Shown here: positions 13,411 through 25,409 of the stretch, piece after piece
Layout: each line of letters starts with the position of its first letter
How positions within the stretch are numbered: position 1 is the first letter of the stretch
Origin: Isoetes taiwanensis
Taxonomy: Eukaryota; Streptophyta; Lycopodiopsida; Isoetales; Isoetaceae
NCBI GenBank assembly: GCA_021234155.1
Contig: JAJEKV010000075.1
Coordinates: 436,001-500,000, forward strand
Length of the DNA stretch: 64,000 bases
Direction: 5' to 3'
Program-made: the position numbers and the translations under genes
Notes under the pieces: generated by a model
What the model was told of the DNA's origin: nothing
Databases searched by the model: none
The model's input: only the letters and a program-made list of their open reading frames with translations

Positions 13411-13651
13411 ATTGCATTTATAATGTGGAATACAAATGTTTTGCAGTGACATAATCAAAATAGGAACATGGAGGTGCAAGGGATATATGGTATTATAAGA
13501 GTACAATAATCCATAATTATTTCTTGAGTTTACAGGTTTATGGAACTTCTAGGTTCTTGATGATCGTGGATGATCCACTTTGAGAAGGGATAGACTGCTA
13601 TAGAGTGTAGCTTGAACGATCGCGGACGATCTTTCTTGAGAAGGGATGGAT

Positions 13652-14486
13652 TGATACGGAGCAAGCATGGGGAAGTGGTCCACAGCGAATGGGTTATGAA
13701 AACATGGCAAAATATTATGTAAATATTATTCCTAAGGTCATCTAATAATATAAAGATGCCGAGGTATAATATCGAAATTAAGGGACACTTCTAACAAAGT
13801 TGTAATCATACAAGAAGGTAGTTTATGTATTGAAGGGGTCGAGGCACTATCATTGGGATGATTGTTAGTTGAGGGAGCAGCCCATAGATAATATCTCATA
13901 TGATAAGTCATGTATAATCTAATTAAAGGCAAGGAGCTACTTTGATATAAAAGGCAAGTGTGAGCTAAAAAGGGGCTAAAGTCGCGGAGAGATCTATAAA
14001 TAGATGCTAAACTTCAGTTAGTCATATCTCTGCAACCAGAGATCCGATTGAGGCAATCTTTATTTTGTTGGAACTGGCTCGGAGTCCTTTTGAATTGGGC
14101 CTATAACATCTTATAGTTCATCCATATGAGGGAGTAATGGCCAAAACCGTGACAAGGCATCACAGATTACTGCTATAGCGACATTACAGCTTTGCAATTG
14201 CTTCCTGATGTGTCGGTACTTGGAGTAACGAGATTAGCTTGGAAGGCCAGTAATCCAGAAGCCAAAGCTTTGTATTTGCCATGGTGCTTGCATTTGCCAT
14301 AACCCAGTGGATCCGGATGGGTGGTTAATTGCGCTCTTATATTCTTGTATCTGAAAGACTCTTTCTTGATCTTATTCAACAAGTGGTCACGATGTTGTGA
14401 TGTTGTGAATTTAAGTTGATCTTTTTTATCTCCTAAAATATTATTTCAAAACTATATAAGTATCCCAAATACTATGAGTCGTATCA
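13652..14486 (+). repeat. Element B right (3') LTR
   Basis: Starts TGATACGGAGC and ends AGTCGTATCA; collinear with 11,536-12,371. Confidence 0.8.
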
Positions 14487-15279
14487 AGATTTGGAGTCTA
14501 ATTCTTAGATCCAGGAGGCTCTTTTAGAATTCCATTTACTGCTCTAGAAGGTAATCCAATTTCGTTTTTCAAATTAAAGAGAGATTCCATTTCGTTTTTT
14601 CAATTTCAAGAACCTCAAGAAGAGGCGGAGATGGTTGTATTACCATCGATGGTGTGGGGTTTTCAAACAATGGGGATTCCAAAGTTTGATGATGTAGTAG
14701 ATCGAGATCCTTTGAAGCATATTGTGAAGTTTGAGAGGTATTGCCAGTAATATAAATTATCGACTACTGATTACTTGCTTTGGTTTCAAAGTTCTTTGCA
14801 AGATTCAGTGGAGAATTGGGCACAAACTCAGCCAGATACCATTACAAATCAGGAATTGAAGAAAGCAGTCATTGCTAATTATCAAGAAGTCCATAGTAAG
14901 GATAAGACTATGAAAAGGTAGACCAATTTCACACAAAAAGAGGATGAATCAATAAGGGAGTATAATTAGCGGTATATTGTGGTTCTCAAAGCCGTAGTTC
15001 ATTGGAAGATTGCAAGAAATGATGAACTGGATATACAATGGTAGACAAAGGGGCTGAAACTAGCAATTGCTCATAAGGTAAAAGCTAAACAGTCTACAAC
15101 ATTATTGAAAGCACAAAAGTTTGCTCTCAAGATAGAAGACTAGCTAGGATACATTCATGAAGTTGCTGCTCTAGAGCATAAAGCAACATAGGAGATTGCA
15201 GCAAAAGTTTCTAAGCTTACAATAGGGGAGAAATCAAGGTAGGTTCAATTTATTACTTGTAAGTATTGTGGATCTATTG
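14487..15279 (+). pseudogene. Gypsy element A gag, first part
   Basis: From about 14,631 the plus strand reads MVVLPSMVWGF, then IPKFDDVVDRDPLKHIVKFERYC, a capsid-like gag with several in-frame stops (for example at about 14,749 and 14,922). It ends at 15,279 in the middle of a zinc knuckle, CKYCGSIGHFETTC once element E is removed. The knuckle is completed at 19,230. Gag packages element RNA; this copy is inactive. Confidence 0.7.
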
Positions 15280-16919
15280 TGTGACGCTCCCAGAATATAT
15301 ACGACCCTCGGCCGTATACATACGGGGACTTTCCCCTCCCATGGCAACCATCTCACCATGAGCAGGGCCCTCCGTCTATTTCGGGCCATCTATGAAATGA
15401 TGCCCGAAAGAAGGACACGAAGGGGTCATTCGGCCCACGCCTTCAATGGGACCCCTACGTCGCGGAAGCATGAATACAAGGGTTAGCACACAGCATAAAT
15501 ATACATAAATATCCACCACGAAGGGTGGCGCATCCATCCAAATACCATCGGCATAGAATATGCATCTAAACCTAAGAAAACGCCCAAACCCCAGGTTCTA
15601 CCCCTCGGACTCGGTGTGGATCGACCGTGGCTTTGGCCTCAAGAGATCGGCCAGACCGAAGTCTTGGCATGGCGTTGGGGGCATAGAACATCGGGCTAGG
15701 GTTGTCCACTCCATCCGCCCCTCCCGTGCACACTTTGCGGATGGGTCGATTCATGCTATGGCCGCTATAGCCTTCCAGGAGACGCAGGCTCAAGGTATCA
15801 CCCTTTGAACCTACTCGAGGTTCATGGCGCTGGTCCGATGAGGCGGGTGGGGAAGCGTCCCCTTCCGTAATCACGGTGGTTCCATGGGTGAGCTAGAGAA
15901 TACGTGCGCATCAGCGACCCCCGCATCCGTGCCGACTTACTCACCCTAAATCTACTCAAAAGTGCATGGTGCCCCATACGGGTCACACCACTACACCCAG
16001 TGGAGTGTCGGACCCATGCCGGCCCTCAACGCGTGGCCGGCTATCGGGCCTAGCTCACCTGTAGGAGTCTCGGGAGCCTTGTATGTTCGTGCAAGACCCC
16101 ACCCCACTTCACCACCTGTGTTCCTTGTCCGGTGCTAAGCCGACCATAGCATCTAGGACCCGGTGGACTCTTGTGCACAGCCGCAATTAATAGGACTCTG
16201 AGGCTATCTAGGAGCATACTACAATACATGGCTCGGGTCTCTACCCCGTAATCCCCCCCCATTTCAGAGTCAGACTAGACAAAGAATTAACAATCCATCC
16301 TTTCAGAGCAAGAACGAGAATCGAATATAAAGAGAACTTATTTTTACAACCAAGGGTTAGTTCCTATGATTGAAACACAAAGAGAACAGAGAAACGAACA
16401 CAACCAAGGCCCAATAGGGGCGTTATCTAGAATTCACGGCTATCCTAGCCACCCACCTGAGTTCTGGCTGGACTCGTTACCATGGGGCGGCTCCATCTCC
16501 TGAGAGTTGAGGGTTCAGGGTTCGACTTGGTATGGTGGCGCTCTGCTTGGTATGATGGCGCTCAGCTCCTGCTCCTTCTTTGGGCGAATTGAGGGAGTCA
16601 AAACAGGGATAGGGATCAGGTTGACAGCCTAATTTGGCAATCCCCATGCTCCCTAATCGATTGGGGCAGGTGGCGCCTCCCCAAAACAGTAATTAGCCTA
16701 ACTAATCCTATTTAGTCCCTAATTTTCTAAGTTATAGGTTATTAACTTTAATGGTTAAATTAGCATAGCTAATTTAATCCTCTTTAAAGTAACCCCCTAG
16801 GTTACCATTAAGTTGACGTACCCCATGTTGGCGTACCTTTAGGGGGGTGACGTGCGTGTATTTGTACGTGTCCCGTATAAATACGTGGCGTAGACCGTAT
16901 AAATACGTGGAACGTCACA
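15280..16919 (-). repeat. Element E 3' LTR (element orientation)
   Basis: About 1,640 bp, collinear with 17,581-19,229. The two differ mainly by small indels at CG, CAG and CTG positions. Confidence 0.85.
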
Positions 16920-17580
16920 TTCTCCCCTCCTTAAAAATAATGCTGTCCTCAGCATTGGGGTTAGTTAGTCGGATACATATACTTAAAGAATTCAATTAGA
17001 AAATAAAATTAAGAATATAACATTAATACGTTGGAATTATTGCATTTCGGACAGTAATACATTGAAGTTGAAAATATCAAGGTTCAAGCACCAAAGTGCC
17101 TTATACAAAGTTATCATCAAAGAAAGTTTAGGACCAAAGTCCGATTTAAAACATTATGGACGACAAAAGTCACATATGTAGAGAAAGCCAATACGAGAAA
17201 GGTTGGGTTATCAGCAACCCTCTATACATGGCAGGTGACGATCTGCTCACTGGCCTGCACATGTCAATATACCCGTATATCAATAATATATAATTAGATT
17301 GTGGTTGAAGGGCCCACCCCCTATAAATAAAAGAAAATCTATCTAGAAGGGAACCTATCATGTCTATGGCTGATATTCATTGCGGCATAAGGAATGGTTT
17401 AGTTCCCCGTATAGCCGAAATGAATGCAGTCTATCCAGTAGATGCTTTCGAAGCAATGCGCGGTCATGTCAACATCAACAATACACCACGTCCTAGAGAA
17501 CACCAAGGTGATCTCATCATCGGTTATTATGATAAGATACGATGCATCTACCCCTCTACAACATGATGCTCTGATACCAC
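16920..17580 (-). other. Element E interior, no coding capacity
   Basis: The longest open frame on either strand is under 70 codons. Just inside the purine tract the minus strand reads NAEDSIIFKEGRM, like the last residues of a Gypsy polyprotein running into the 3' LTR, so the interior is probably the fused two ends of a longer element. Confidence 0.6.
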
Positions 17581-19229
17581 TGTGACGCTCCCAGAATATA
17601 TACGACCCTTGGCCGTATACATACGGGGACTTTCCCCTCCCATGGCAACCATCTCACCATGAGCAGGGCCCTCCGTCTATTTCGGGCCATCTATGAAATG
17701 ATGCCCGAAAGAAGGACACGAAGGGGTCATTCGGCCCACGCCTTCAATGGGACCCCTACGTCGCGGAAGCATGAATACAAGGGTTAGCACACAGCATAAA
17801 TATACATAAATATCCACCACGAAGGGTGGCTCATCCATCCAAATACCATCGGCATAGAATATGCATCTAAACCTAAGAAAACGCCCAAACCCCAAGTTCT
17901 ACCCCCTCGGACTCGGTGTGGATCGGTGGCCCGGTTGGGCCTCAAGAGATCGGCCGGCCGAGTCTTGGCATGGCGTTGGCTGGCATAGAACATCGGCTAG
18001 GGTTGTCCACTCCATCCGCCCCTCCTGTGCACACTTTGCAGATGGGTCGATTCATGCTATGGCTTCGCTATAGCCTTCCTGGAGACGCGGGGCTCAAGGT
18101 ATCACCCTTTGAACCTACTCCGTGGTTCATGGCCTGGTCCGATGAGGCGGTCGGGAAGCGTCCCCTTCGAATCCGCGGTGGTTCCATGGGTGAGCTAGAG
18201 AATACGTGCCGCATCAGCGACCCCCGCATCCGTACCCGACTTACTCACCCTAAATCTACTCAAAGTGCATGGTGCCCCATACGGGTCACACCACTACACC
18301 CAGGGAGTGTCAGACCCATACCCGGCCCTCCACGTGGCCCAGGCTATCGGGGCCTAGCTCACTGTAGGAGTCTCGGGAGCCTTGTATGTTCGTGCAAGAC
18401 CCCACCCCCACTTCACCACCTGTTCCTTGTCCGGTGCTAAGCCGGACCATAGCATCTAGGACCCGGTGGGCTCTTGTGCCGCAGGCCGCATTAATAGGAC
18501 TCTACAGTATTTATTATCTAGGAGCATACTACAATACATGGCTCGAGAGGTCTCTACCCCGTAATCCCCCATTTGGTCGGACTAGACAAAGAATTAACAA
18601 TCCATCCTTTCAGAGCAAGAACGAGAATCGAATATAAAGAGAACTTATTTTTACAACCAAGGGTTAGTTCCTATGATTGAAACACAAAGAGAACAGAGAA
18701 ACGAACACAACCAAGGCCCAATAGGGGCGTTATCTAGAATTCACGGCTATCCTAGCCACCCACCCGAAGTTCACGGCTGGACTCAAGTACCATGGGGCGG
18801 CTCCATCTCCTGAGAGTTGAGGGTTCAGGGTTCGACTTGGTATGGTGGCGCTCTGCTTGGTATGATGGCGCTCAGCTCCTGCTCCTTCTTTGGGCGAATT
18901 GAGGGAGTCAAAACAGGGATAGGGATCAGGTTGACAGCCTAAATTGGCAATCCCCATGCTCCCTAATCGATTGGGGCAGGTGGCGCCTCCCCAAAACAGT
19001 AATTAGCCTAACTAATCCTATTTAGTCCCTAATTTCCTAAGTTATAGGTTATTAACTTTAATGGTTAAATTAGCATAGCTAATTTAATCCTCTTTAAAGT
19101 AACCCCCTAGGTTACCATTAAGTTGACGTACCCCATGTTGGCGTACCTTTAGGGGGGTGACGTCCGTGTATTTGTACGTGTCCCATATAAATACGTGGCA
19201 TAGACCGTATAAATACGTGGACCGTCACA
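17581..19229 (-). repeat. Element E 5' LTR (element orientation)
   Basis: Followed on the minus strand by one spacer base and TGGTATCAGAGC. Its outer end carries repeated GTATAAATACGTGG motifs. Confidence 0.85.
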
Positions 19230-20040
19230 TATTGGACACTTTGAAACCACATGTAGATTGCTGAAATTTTGTTCAAATGTCAAATCAAGGGCCATAATGA
19301 TCAAGAATATAAAAAAAAGAGATTTTTTGAGAGGGCTAATCCGGTATTTGCTGTTATGCTTTAAGCACCACCCATTCCTATTCAACCAATGCAAGCAGCC
19401 ATTCTCATCCCACAAGCTGCAATGATGCCACAAGCTCCAATGGTCCAACAAGCTCCACTGGCATCCGCATAAATGGTGCAGCCAAAACAGGGATGGTATT
19501 CAAGTAAGGTTCATTTGTATTGCAAGTTATGTGATAAATTCAAGCATGATGAGAGTACTTGTTGAAAAATTCATGGGAAACCAGAATGGGCAACCAATAA
19601 GTATCCACGAAGGCAACAAGTATTTGAGTCGATACCTCTTCTTGATAATGATGCTCGCATTCAAGATGCAAAGTATATTGGAAGTCCTCAAGTTACGTCT
19701 CTTATTGAAGAACTTAAGAAGCAAGTGAAGGAAAAATTAGTAGTGAATTGTGGATTTGTTGAGGTGGAAAAATGACACATTTCAGCAAGAAGAAGAGATT
19801 GGAGAAGTAAATGCAGTTGCAAGATCAAAACAGGGGGTTCATAGTGCTGATAGTGGAGAAGACTAAGAGCTCCTTGCCAAAGGCTTTGACAGGATCAGCC
19901 TTAAAGGTGTCAGCACCTAAGAAGGTGCAATTCAATGTGTTACCCACAAAACAATTTCAGTTTATAGAAGAAAATCCGCCCATGTTGACCGCCTTCTATG
20001 GTGGAGGACATTCATAATGAAGATGATGTGATCAACCAAG
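19230..20040 (+). pseudogene. Gypsy element A gag, second part (after zinc knuckle)
   Basis: Begins by completing the CCHC knuckle interrupted by element E. It continues with a Pro/Ala/Gln-rich stretch (around 19,370-19,470), then a second Cys-containing segment near 19,520, and basic linker sequence to about 20,030. Frame changes and stops occur throughout. Confidence 0.55.
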
Positions 20041-22389
20041 TTTTAGCCACTAAAATCACACTTACTCTTGTGCGATTGATGCGTTATTCTCCTAATTTGT
20101 TGACGAGTTAGGAGAAAGAAGAAAATAAAAAATTTCAGTCCAATAAATTCTATCGAATGATATAAACAAGAGTATAATAGAAACACACGGGGGATGACTC
20201 CAGGCATCGAGAGCTATTGGATAGGCATATTCACCCTTTATTCTTTAATCTACACCGTACATCAAGTTCCTCGTTTGTGGGGTATGCATGTACAAAATTT
20301 ACTATACTGTATAACAAGATTTGCAAAATACTATAAGATTTGAGGTAATATACTACATGGTGTTGATTTTATACATGCGGAACATAATTTAGGGGCTCTC
20401 GCTGCCCTACGTCACCCCCGTGTGACTATTAAAAACATTTTATTGATATCTATTTATTTAGAAATTTAAAATAGCAAAAAGAAATAGAAACCATGATATA
20501 AAGTTTAAAGGCTTCAATATTGTAGCGATGTAACATGTGATAATGTTGTTTGATGCAATAGTGGGACCGCTAATAAGCATGCTGCTCATAATAATGGTGG
20601 TCCCATATTCATCGAACATGGATCCAACTGTGAAGGTAGAGCGAGAGCAAGATAGAGCATCATCCTTGTCATTGGAGCTGTGAGGATGTTAAAATCTCTT
20701 GGAAGATGTATTTGAAAATCCATTTGGCAAAAAGCCATAATAGTTTATGTTCCAACTGTAACCAAGTCCGCAGAACAAAGACATCATTGCATGTGTCCAT
20801 GCTTACTCCCAGTGTTTCGAATATCATTTGACAAGACGGAAGGTGTATAGTCATACAGGATGAAAGGGGATGTTCAAAATAATGGACCAAATGCTCCAAG
20901 TCGTGCAGCAGCACTAATATAAATTCCATATGGGCCATAGATAGTTGGGTATGCTGATTTCAGCGATAAGTTCAAATTCTCCTGCATAGTGAATGCAATA
21001 AAAATCTTGTGTAGCTTTAACCTGATTGCAACTTCCACAATTATTAAGACGGAATATAGAATGGCAAAACCATGTTATTTTGTTCTACCAGGTTTCTTTG
21101 CAACTTGGAGCTACACCAATAGAATAAACACCATGGTGTGTTGCATGAAGTATATTCTTATACACCTGTTATATTCTGAACCTTCCAAACCTTCGATCTA
21201 AATTGAAGGAAAAAAAAACCATTGCTCACTCCAATGCAATCTTCTTATACCTATGCAAGTCTGATGTTATTGACTGGGGCATAAGATGGAGTCACACTGC
21301 CCTACCTCCTTATAGTTTGCATCAGAGGGTTCATCCTCCCCAATAATTTCTATGCAATTTTGCAATGCAGCGGATTTTTAAAACAATAATTTACATGAAA
21401 ACAAACAGACATTGCTGGAGGGCAATACATACCTGCATGTGAATAGAACTTAGCTCTGGAATCCCTATCTGTGACACAGCAAGTGCGGATCAACTTCCTT
21501 TGCAACAAAGGCAGGAACTCTAATTTCTCCATCTTTCCAGTAAACATTGCAGCTTGGAGAGATCAATGGAGCTGACAGTCAAACTACTCCATTTGCAATT
21601 TGGGCTGAACAAAATTTGGGCTGACCCATGAAGAAAACAGAACCCAGACAGAGAATGCTTCAGCACCTGCATACCTCTGTCCTGACCCATGAAGAAAAAA
21701 CTCTGCAGAAAATATACCTGAATGGAAAATAAATGGGAGGACTGACGGGCTTGAGGCAAGAAACAACCCAACTACTGGCCGACCCCTTTGGACCCAAAAA
21801 CACCCGCTAAGAACTCTGCAGAATTGATGCTTGAGGAATCGGATAAGACCTCCTGCAATAAAATTGCCAGAATCTTCAAAGGCAAAACCACTCTTCTCCT
21901 CAGCACAGTTTCGCAGCCCTCTTCAGTCTTCTGCTAGATTTTCAAGCCGAATGTCAAATCTTGAAGCTTATTTTTGAAGCGAATGCTGAATCTTGAAGCA
22001 TGTTCGAACCCTGCAGCATTGTATTGCTACATATTTGCTTTCGATTCTTGCCTTCTTTTTTCCTAACCCTAAAAGAACCATGTTCGAACCCTGCAGCACA
22101 TTGTTTTGCTACATATTTGCTTTCGATTCTTGCCTTCTTTTTTCCTAACCCTAAAAGAACCCTAAAACATGATGGCACGATGCTTGCATGCAAGACTCTG
22201 AAAATGGCAACTAAAATAAAAAGAGGGCTTTTGTTGTGAGCCCTTGGATATTGGACCATTGAAAAAAAAAATCGACGACTAAAAAATGGTGCACTCTAGA
22301 TGTACGCATTAGTACATCCATTCGAATATGCCATGAAATCTTAGGAAAACCTTTGTGAAAAGCGTACAAAAACACAAAAAAAACCCCTG
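20041..22389. other. Unresolved insertion or linker inside Gypsy element A
   Basis: Lies between gag and protease, where an intact element would have a much shorter linker, so foreign sequence is likely. I found no TIR or LTR pair. A possible minus-strand exon ends at a GTATG donor near 21,432 in a frame reading MFTGKMEKLEF, then LPLLQRKLIRTCC; it is not recognised. GACCCATGAAGAAAA occurs twice (near 21,625 and 21,685). Confidence 0.35.
21999..22160 (+). repeat. 80-bp tandem duplication with AACCCTAAAA telo-box-like motifs
   Basis: The unit starting catgttcgaaccctgcagca repeats at 21,999 and 22,079 with only two or three differences. Each unit ends in cctaaccctaaaagaacc. Confidence 0.8.
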
Positions 22390-23300
22390 TTATTATGCTA
22401 CATATTAGAGCTACCAGCCAGGCAATCCAAGGATCCAGGACCATTTCTTTGTGATGTCAATATCAATGGGTATTTAGTCAAAGGAGCAAACATAGATATA
22501 GGCAGCAGAGTGAATGTAATGCCTTACCATATAATACTTCAAGTTGGATTAAGAATGATGGAACCGACAACTATGATGCACAAAGCATTCAATCAAATGA
22601 AGGTGCAGCATATGGGAGTTATAAGAAATGTCTTGTGCAATGTATATGAGGTGGAAGCAATTTTGGATTTTATAGTTTTGAAATTTTCAGAGAGTATGCA
22701 TGTTGAAACTTATACTTTTATGCTGAGCCATACATGGTTAGATGCCATACAAGTTGAGACTTCATGGAGGAAGTATGAAATGAACATCTTTCAAGGGGAA
22801 TACAAGGTTACTCTAGATCATCCTTTGAAATCAGCAAATAGTACCCTTCTTTGCAATCCTTCTTTGAGCAGCCCACAATTAAAAATCAGCAAAAATGATG
22901 CTATGGTGTCAGGGCAGCAAGGCCTTATTTGTTTTCATGTCTTGGAGGTGGGTGAGAAGGAAGATATACAAGTGGTTAAAAGATACCCAAATTTCAGAAA
23001 TATGTCATTTGCAGCAGGGAATAGCAGACAAGTATCTTCAAAGACTTGAAAGTATTGGTAAAAATGAATTACAAGAGACTCTTGTGAACATGCGGGAGGA
23101 GTCGATACAAAAACACATTGATGAGACTATATTTCAGTAAAGTATTGACCATGATCCAGTAGAGATGCTGATTTTGACATCAAGCATAGACGAGACAAAC
23201 AAAAATCAGCCCATTATAGAAGGACAAATGTATTTTGATGGTGCATTCTCTAAGCTCAAGAATTATGGAGGTATCGGAGTCTTTCTAACATACGGCAACA
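22390..23300 (+). pseudogene. Gypsy element A protease and start of an RNase H-like domain
   Basis: The frame opens with FLCDVNINGYLVKGANIDIG and then SRVNVMPYHI, a retropepsin-like segment with IDIGS in the place of the catalytic D-S/T-G. HTWLDAIQVETSWRK follows at about 22,730-22,770. From about 23,229 the frame reads MYFDGAFSKLKNYGGIGVFL, which matches the first strand of an RNase H (YFDGA with the first catalytic Asp). It is cut at about 23,300 by an insertion and resumes at 24,363. Confidence 0.65.
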
Positions 23301-24362
23301 AGAAGACATGGTTATCGGGAATGACGTTTCGATCATTGTTCTGGTTCCGAATACGTTCCAGGGCATGCCACATTCTGGGAACTTTTGTTCCGTTCCGAAT
23401 GTACATGTTACCTGGAATGACGTTCCGAGAATGTTCCTGTAAGTTGGGAACAACTATAAAATATGTTTTGACCAATTTTTTCACTTCTTTTTTTATTTTC
23501 TATTTTTACTTTTGGAATTTTTTATTTTGGCTTGGATCCTCTCTAATATTTCGCAACAGGGCAGAGCCCTTCTTCTCTTTTTGTTTCTGGAGGAAGGAAG
23601 GAAGGAAGGAAGGTACTTTTATCGTCCACGGGAGCAAACTTGGCACACAGAAAATAAATGATCTTACTTTTGTTGGTGCAAACATGCGAGTAATATAATT
23701 CTGTTCTAAGATGGATTTTTCAAATGAGAAATTCATTGGTGTGCACAAAGAGGACACAATACTGGCAGCATGTGAAGATGATGACAACAATAACAATGAT
23801 AATGAAGCCGAACATTGTAAGGACAATCAATTTGATGCTAAAGAAGGTAATGGTGATAATGAGGGTGTGCTTATTCCTACTGTTGTAACTGATTAGTTAG
23901 TACTGCTAGTTAAGAGCATTGTCGTAAAATTACTATTTCGAGAACTACTATTTTAGCTACTTTATTTTATTAGGAATATGTTCTAAGGCTATCATGCCAT
24001 ATAAATACTATAATAGTAAAATTGCTCTTTATTAATATTGATTTGATTTTGAAGCGATATTTGTCATAAAATATAATTTTTTTTTTTGAAAAAAAATATA
24101 AAATATAAATTATCTAATGTTTTTATGTATATTTATAAGAAAATATACAAGGTAGAGTTTTATTTTTAGTTGGCTATTATTATACATCACCCTTTGACAT
24201 TTTAAACTTGAAGACTAGTTCAACATGTTAATTAGCCCATGGGAACACCAAATCCATTTTCAAAAGTTGAAATTTTCAAAGTTTAATGTTCTCGTTCCAA
24301 AGTGTTCCGATTTTGGTTATAGTTTTTGGGGTGTCGTTCCAATTCTCGTTCCAATTCTGGCA
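23300..24362. mobile_element. Small DNA-transposon-like insertion in the RNase H-like domain
   Basis: Removing this piece restores NKK-IVTLSMPCNASNNNEA. Both ends are rich in GTTCC/GGAAC motifs (left 23,320-23,450, right 24,285-24,355). The flanks ACAAGAAG and AGAAGAAG would be an 8-bp duplication with one mismatch, as hAT elements make. No transposase is seen. It contains a GGAA microsatellite at 23,591-23,613. Confidence 0.5.
23591..23613 (+). repeat. (GGAA)n microsatellite
   Basis: About five to six perfect four-base units. Confidence 0.9.
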
Positions 24363-25409
24363 AGAAGAAGATTGTTACATTGAGTATGCCATGCAATGCA
24401 AGCAATAATAATGAGGCTTAATATTAAACATTTATTCGAGGGATGACTTTGGCAAAGAAGAAGCGTATTGATTGTTTGACTATTTTTGGAGATTCTTTGT
24501 CAGTGTGTTAACAATTTATGGATCAGTTTCAAGCTTTAAGTGCTAATTTGAGAGGCTTATATCAACAAGCCATGGATTTGAAGTCCTCTTTTCAGCAATG
24601 CATTGTGGTACATGTTCCAAGAGAACAAAGATGCTTTAGCACAATCGGCAATGGTGCAAGCAGCTTGGTGGCATGTGCAAATTCTGGAGGATGACGTAAA
24701 TCAGGTCAGTCCATGTTCATCACATACACCACATTCATTACAGTCACCACATTCACCACATGCACCATATGCACCCATTACAGTCATCACATGCACCACA
24801 TTCAGTACAGTCACCACATTCACCAAAGTCATCACATGCACCACATTCATTAGAGTCACCACATTCAGCCAAGAACATCAATATTTCTCAAGGAGATCAA
24901 GAAGAATTGGTTACTATTAAAGATCTTATTCAAGAGGAAGAGCATGATTTGATATCTTTGTTAAGAGAATTAAGGGATGTTTTAGCAAGAAATTACAAGG
25001 AGTTGAAAGGCATTCTACCAGAGATTGTAGTTTATACCATTGATTTGAAACAAGGATTAAAAGCAGTCCAACAAGCTCAAAGGAGAATGATCAAGCTATA
25101 AGGAACAAGTGAAGGGCGAAGCCATGAAGCTTTTGGAGGCGGGATTTATTGTACCAGTCCCAAATTCAGATTGGATCAGTTCTACTGTACCAGTGAAAAA
25201 CCCAAATAACTCAATTCGAGTATGCATTGATTACAGGGATCTCAACAAAGCTACCAAAAGATATCATTTTCCTACACCATTTATAGACACTTTGTTGGAT
25301 ATTGTTGCAGGAAATCAGGCCTATTCTTTATTGGATGGTTACTCAGGATATAATCAGATCCAAATCTATCCACCACATCAAGCAATGGCGGTTTTTCGAA
25401 CACCATTTG
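24363..25409 (+). pseudogene. Gypsy element A: rest of the RNase H-like domain and start of RT
   Basis: Reads NNNEA, a stop where NNEAEY is expected, then LTIFGDSLSV with the third catalytic Asp. After a His/Ser/Pro repeat linker, RT begins: ELKGILPEIVVYTIDL (about 25,000), LLEAGFIVPVPNSDW, then CIDYRDLNKATKRYHFPTPF (25,224-25,290) and LLDGYSGYNQI. It is split at AVFRTPF by element C and resumes at 38,833. An RNase H placed before RT is not the usual Gypsy order. Confidence 0.7.
24720..24868 (+). repeat. CACATTCACCACATGCA minisatellite
   Basis: Degenerate repeats built from cacattca and cacatgca, encoding a His-Ser-Pro-rich linker between the RNase H-like domain and RT of element A. Confidence 0.75.

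Larger units (their letters stand above)
11536..14486 (+). mobile_element. Element B: non-autonomous LTR retrotransposon
   Basis: Direct repeats at 11,536-12,371 and 13,652-14,486 (about 836 and 835 bp) begin TGATA and end TATCA. A primer-binding-like TGTTATCAGAGC (12,374-12,385, one mismatch to the initiator-Met tRNA type) follows the left LTR. A purine tract gagaagggatgga precedes the right one. Flanks are AGATC and AGATT, an imperfect 5-bp duplication. The 1.28-kb interior holds no intact gag or pol, only short broken frames. The LTRs differ at many positions, so the insertion is fairly old. It sits in the leader of Gypsy element A. Confidence 0.8.
15280..19229 (-). mobile_element. Element E: internally deleted LTR element related to C/D
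   Basis: LTRs at 15,280-16,919 and 17,581-19,229 have TGTGACG...CGTCACA termini, and a TATTG duplication flanks the element. Orientation is minus: a primer-binding site TGGTATCAGAGC lies at 17,579-17,568, one base inside the right LTR, and a purine tract lies at 16,930-16,920. Only about 660 bp lie between the LTRs and no gag or pol is present. Reversed, the interior shares blocks such as ACCGATGATG, TCTCTAGG and GTGGTGTA with the 3' non-coding part of element C (36,330-36,420) and GCAGGCCAGT near 36,765. The LTR core TGGAGTGGACAACCC is also shared. It is therefore best read as a large deletion derivative of that family. Confidence 0.85.

Noticed and set aside
15560-18440. Several open frames of 80-174 codons in both LTRs of element E
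   Set aside because: They lie in LTR sequence, differ between the two LTRs by frameshifts and have low-information, Arg/Pro-rich translations.
24720-24868. Possible CRISPR-like array of regular short repeats
   Set aside because: The repeats are degenerate, without unique spacers, and encode a His/Ser/Pro linker in a plant retroelement.
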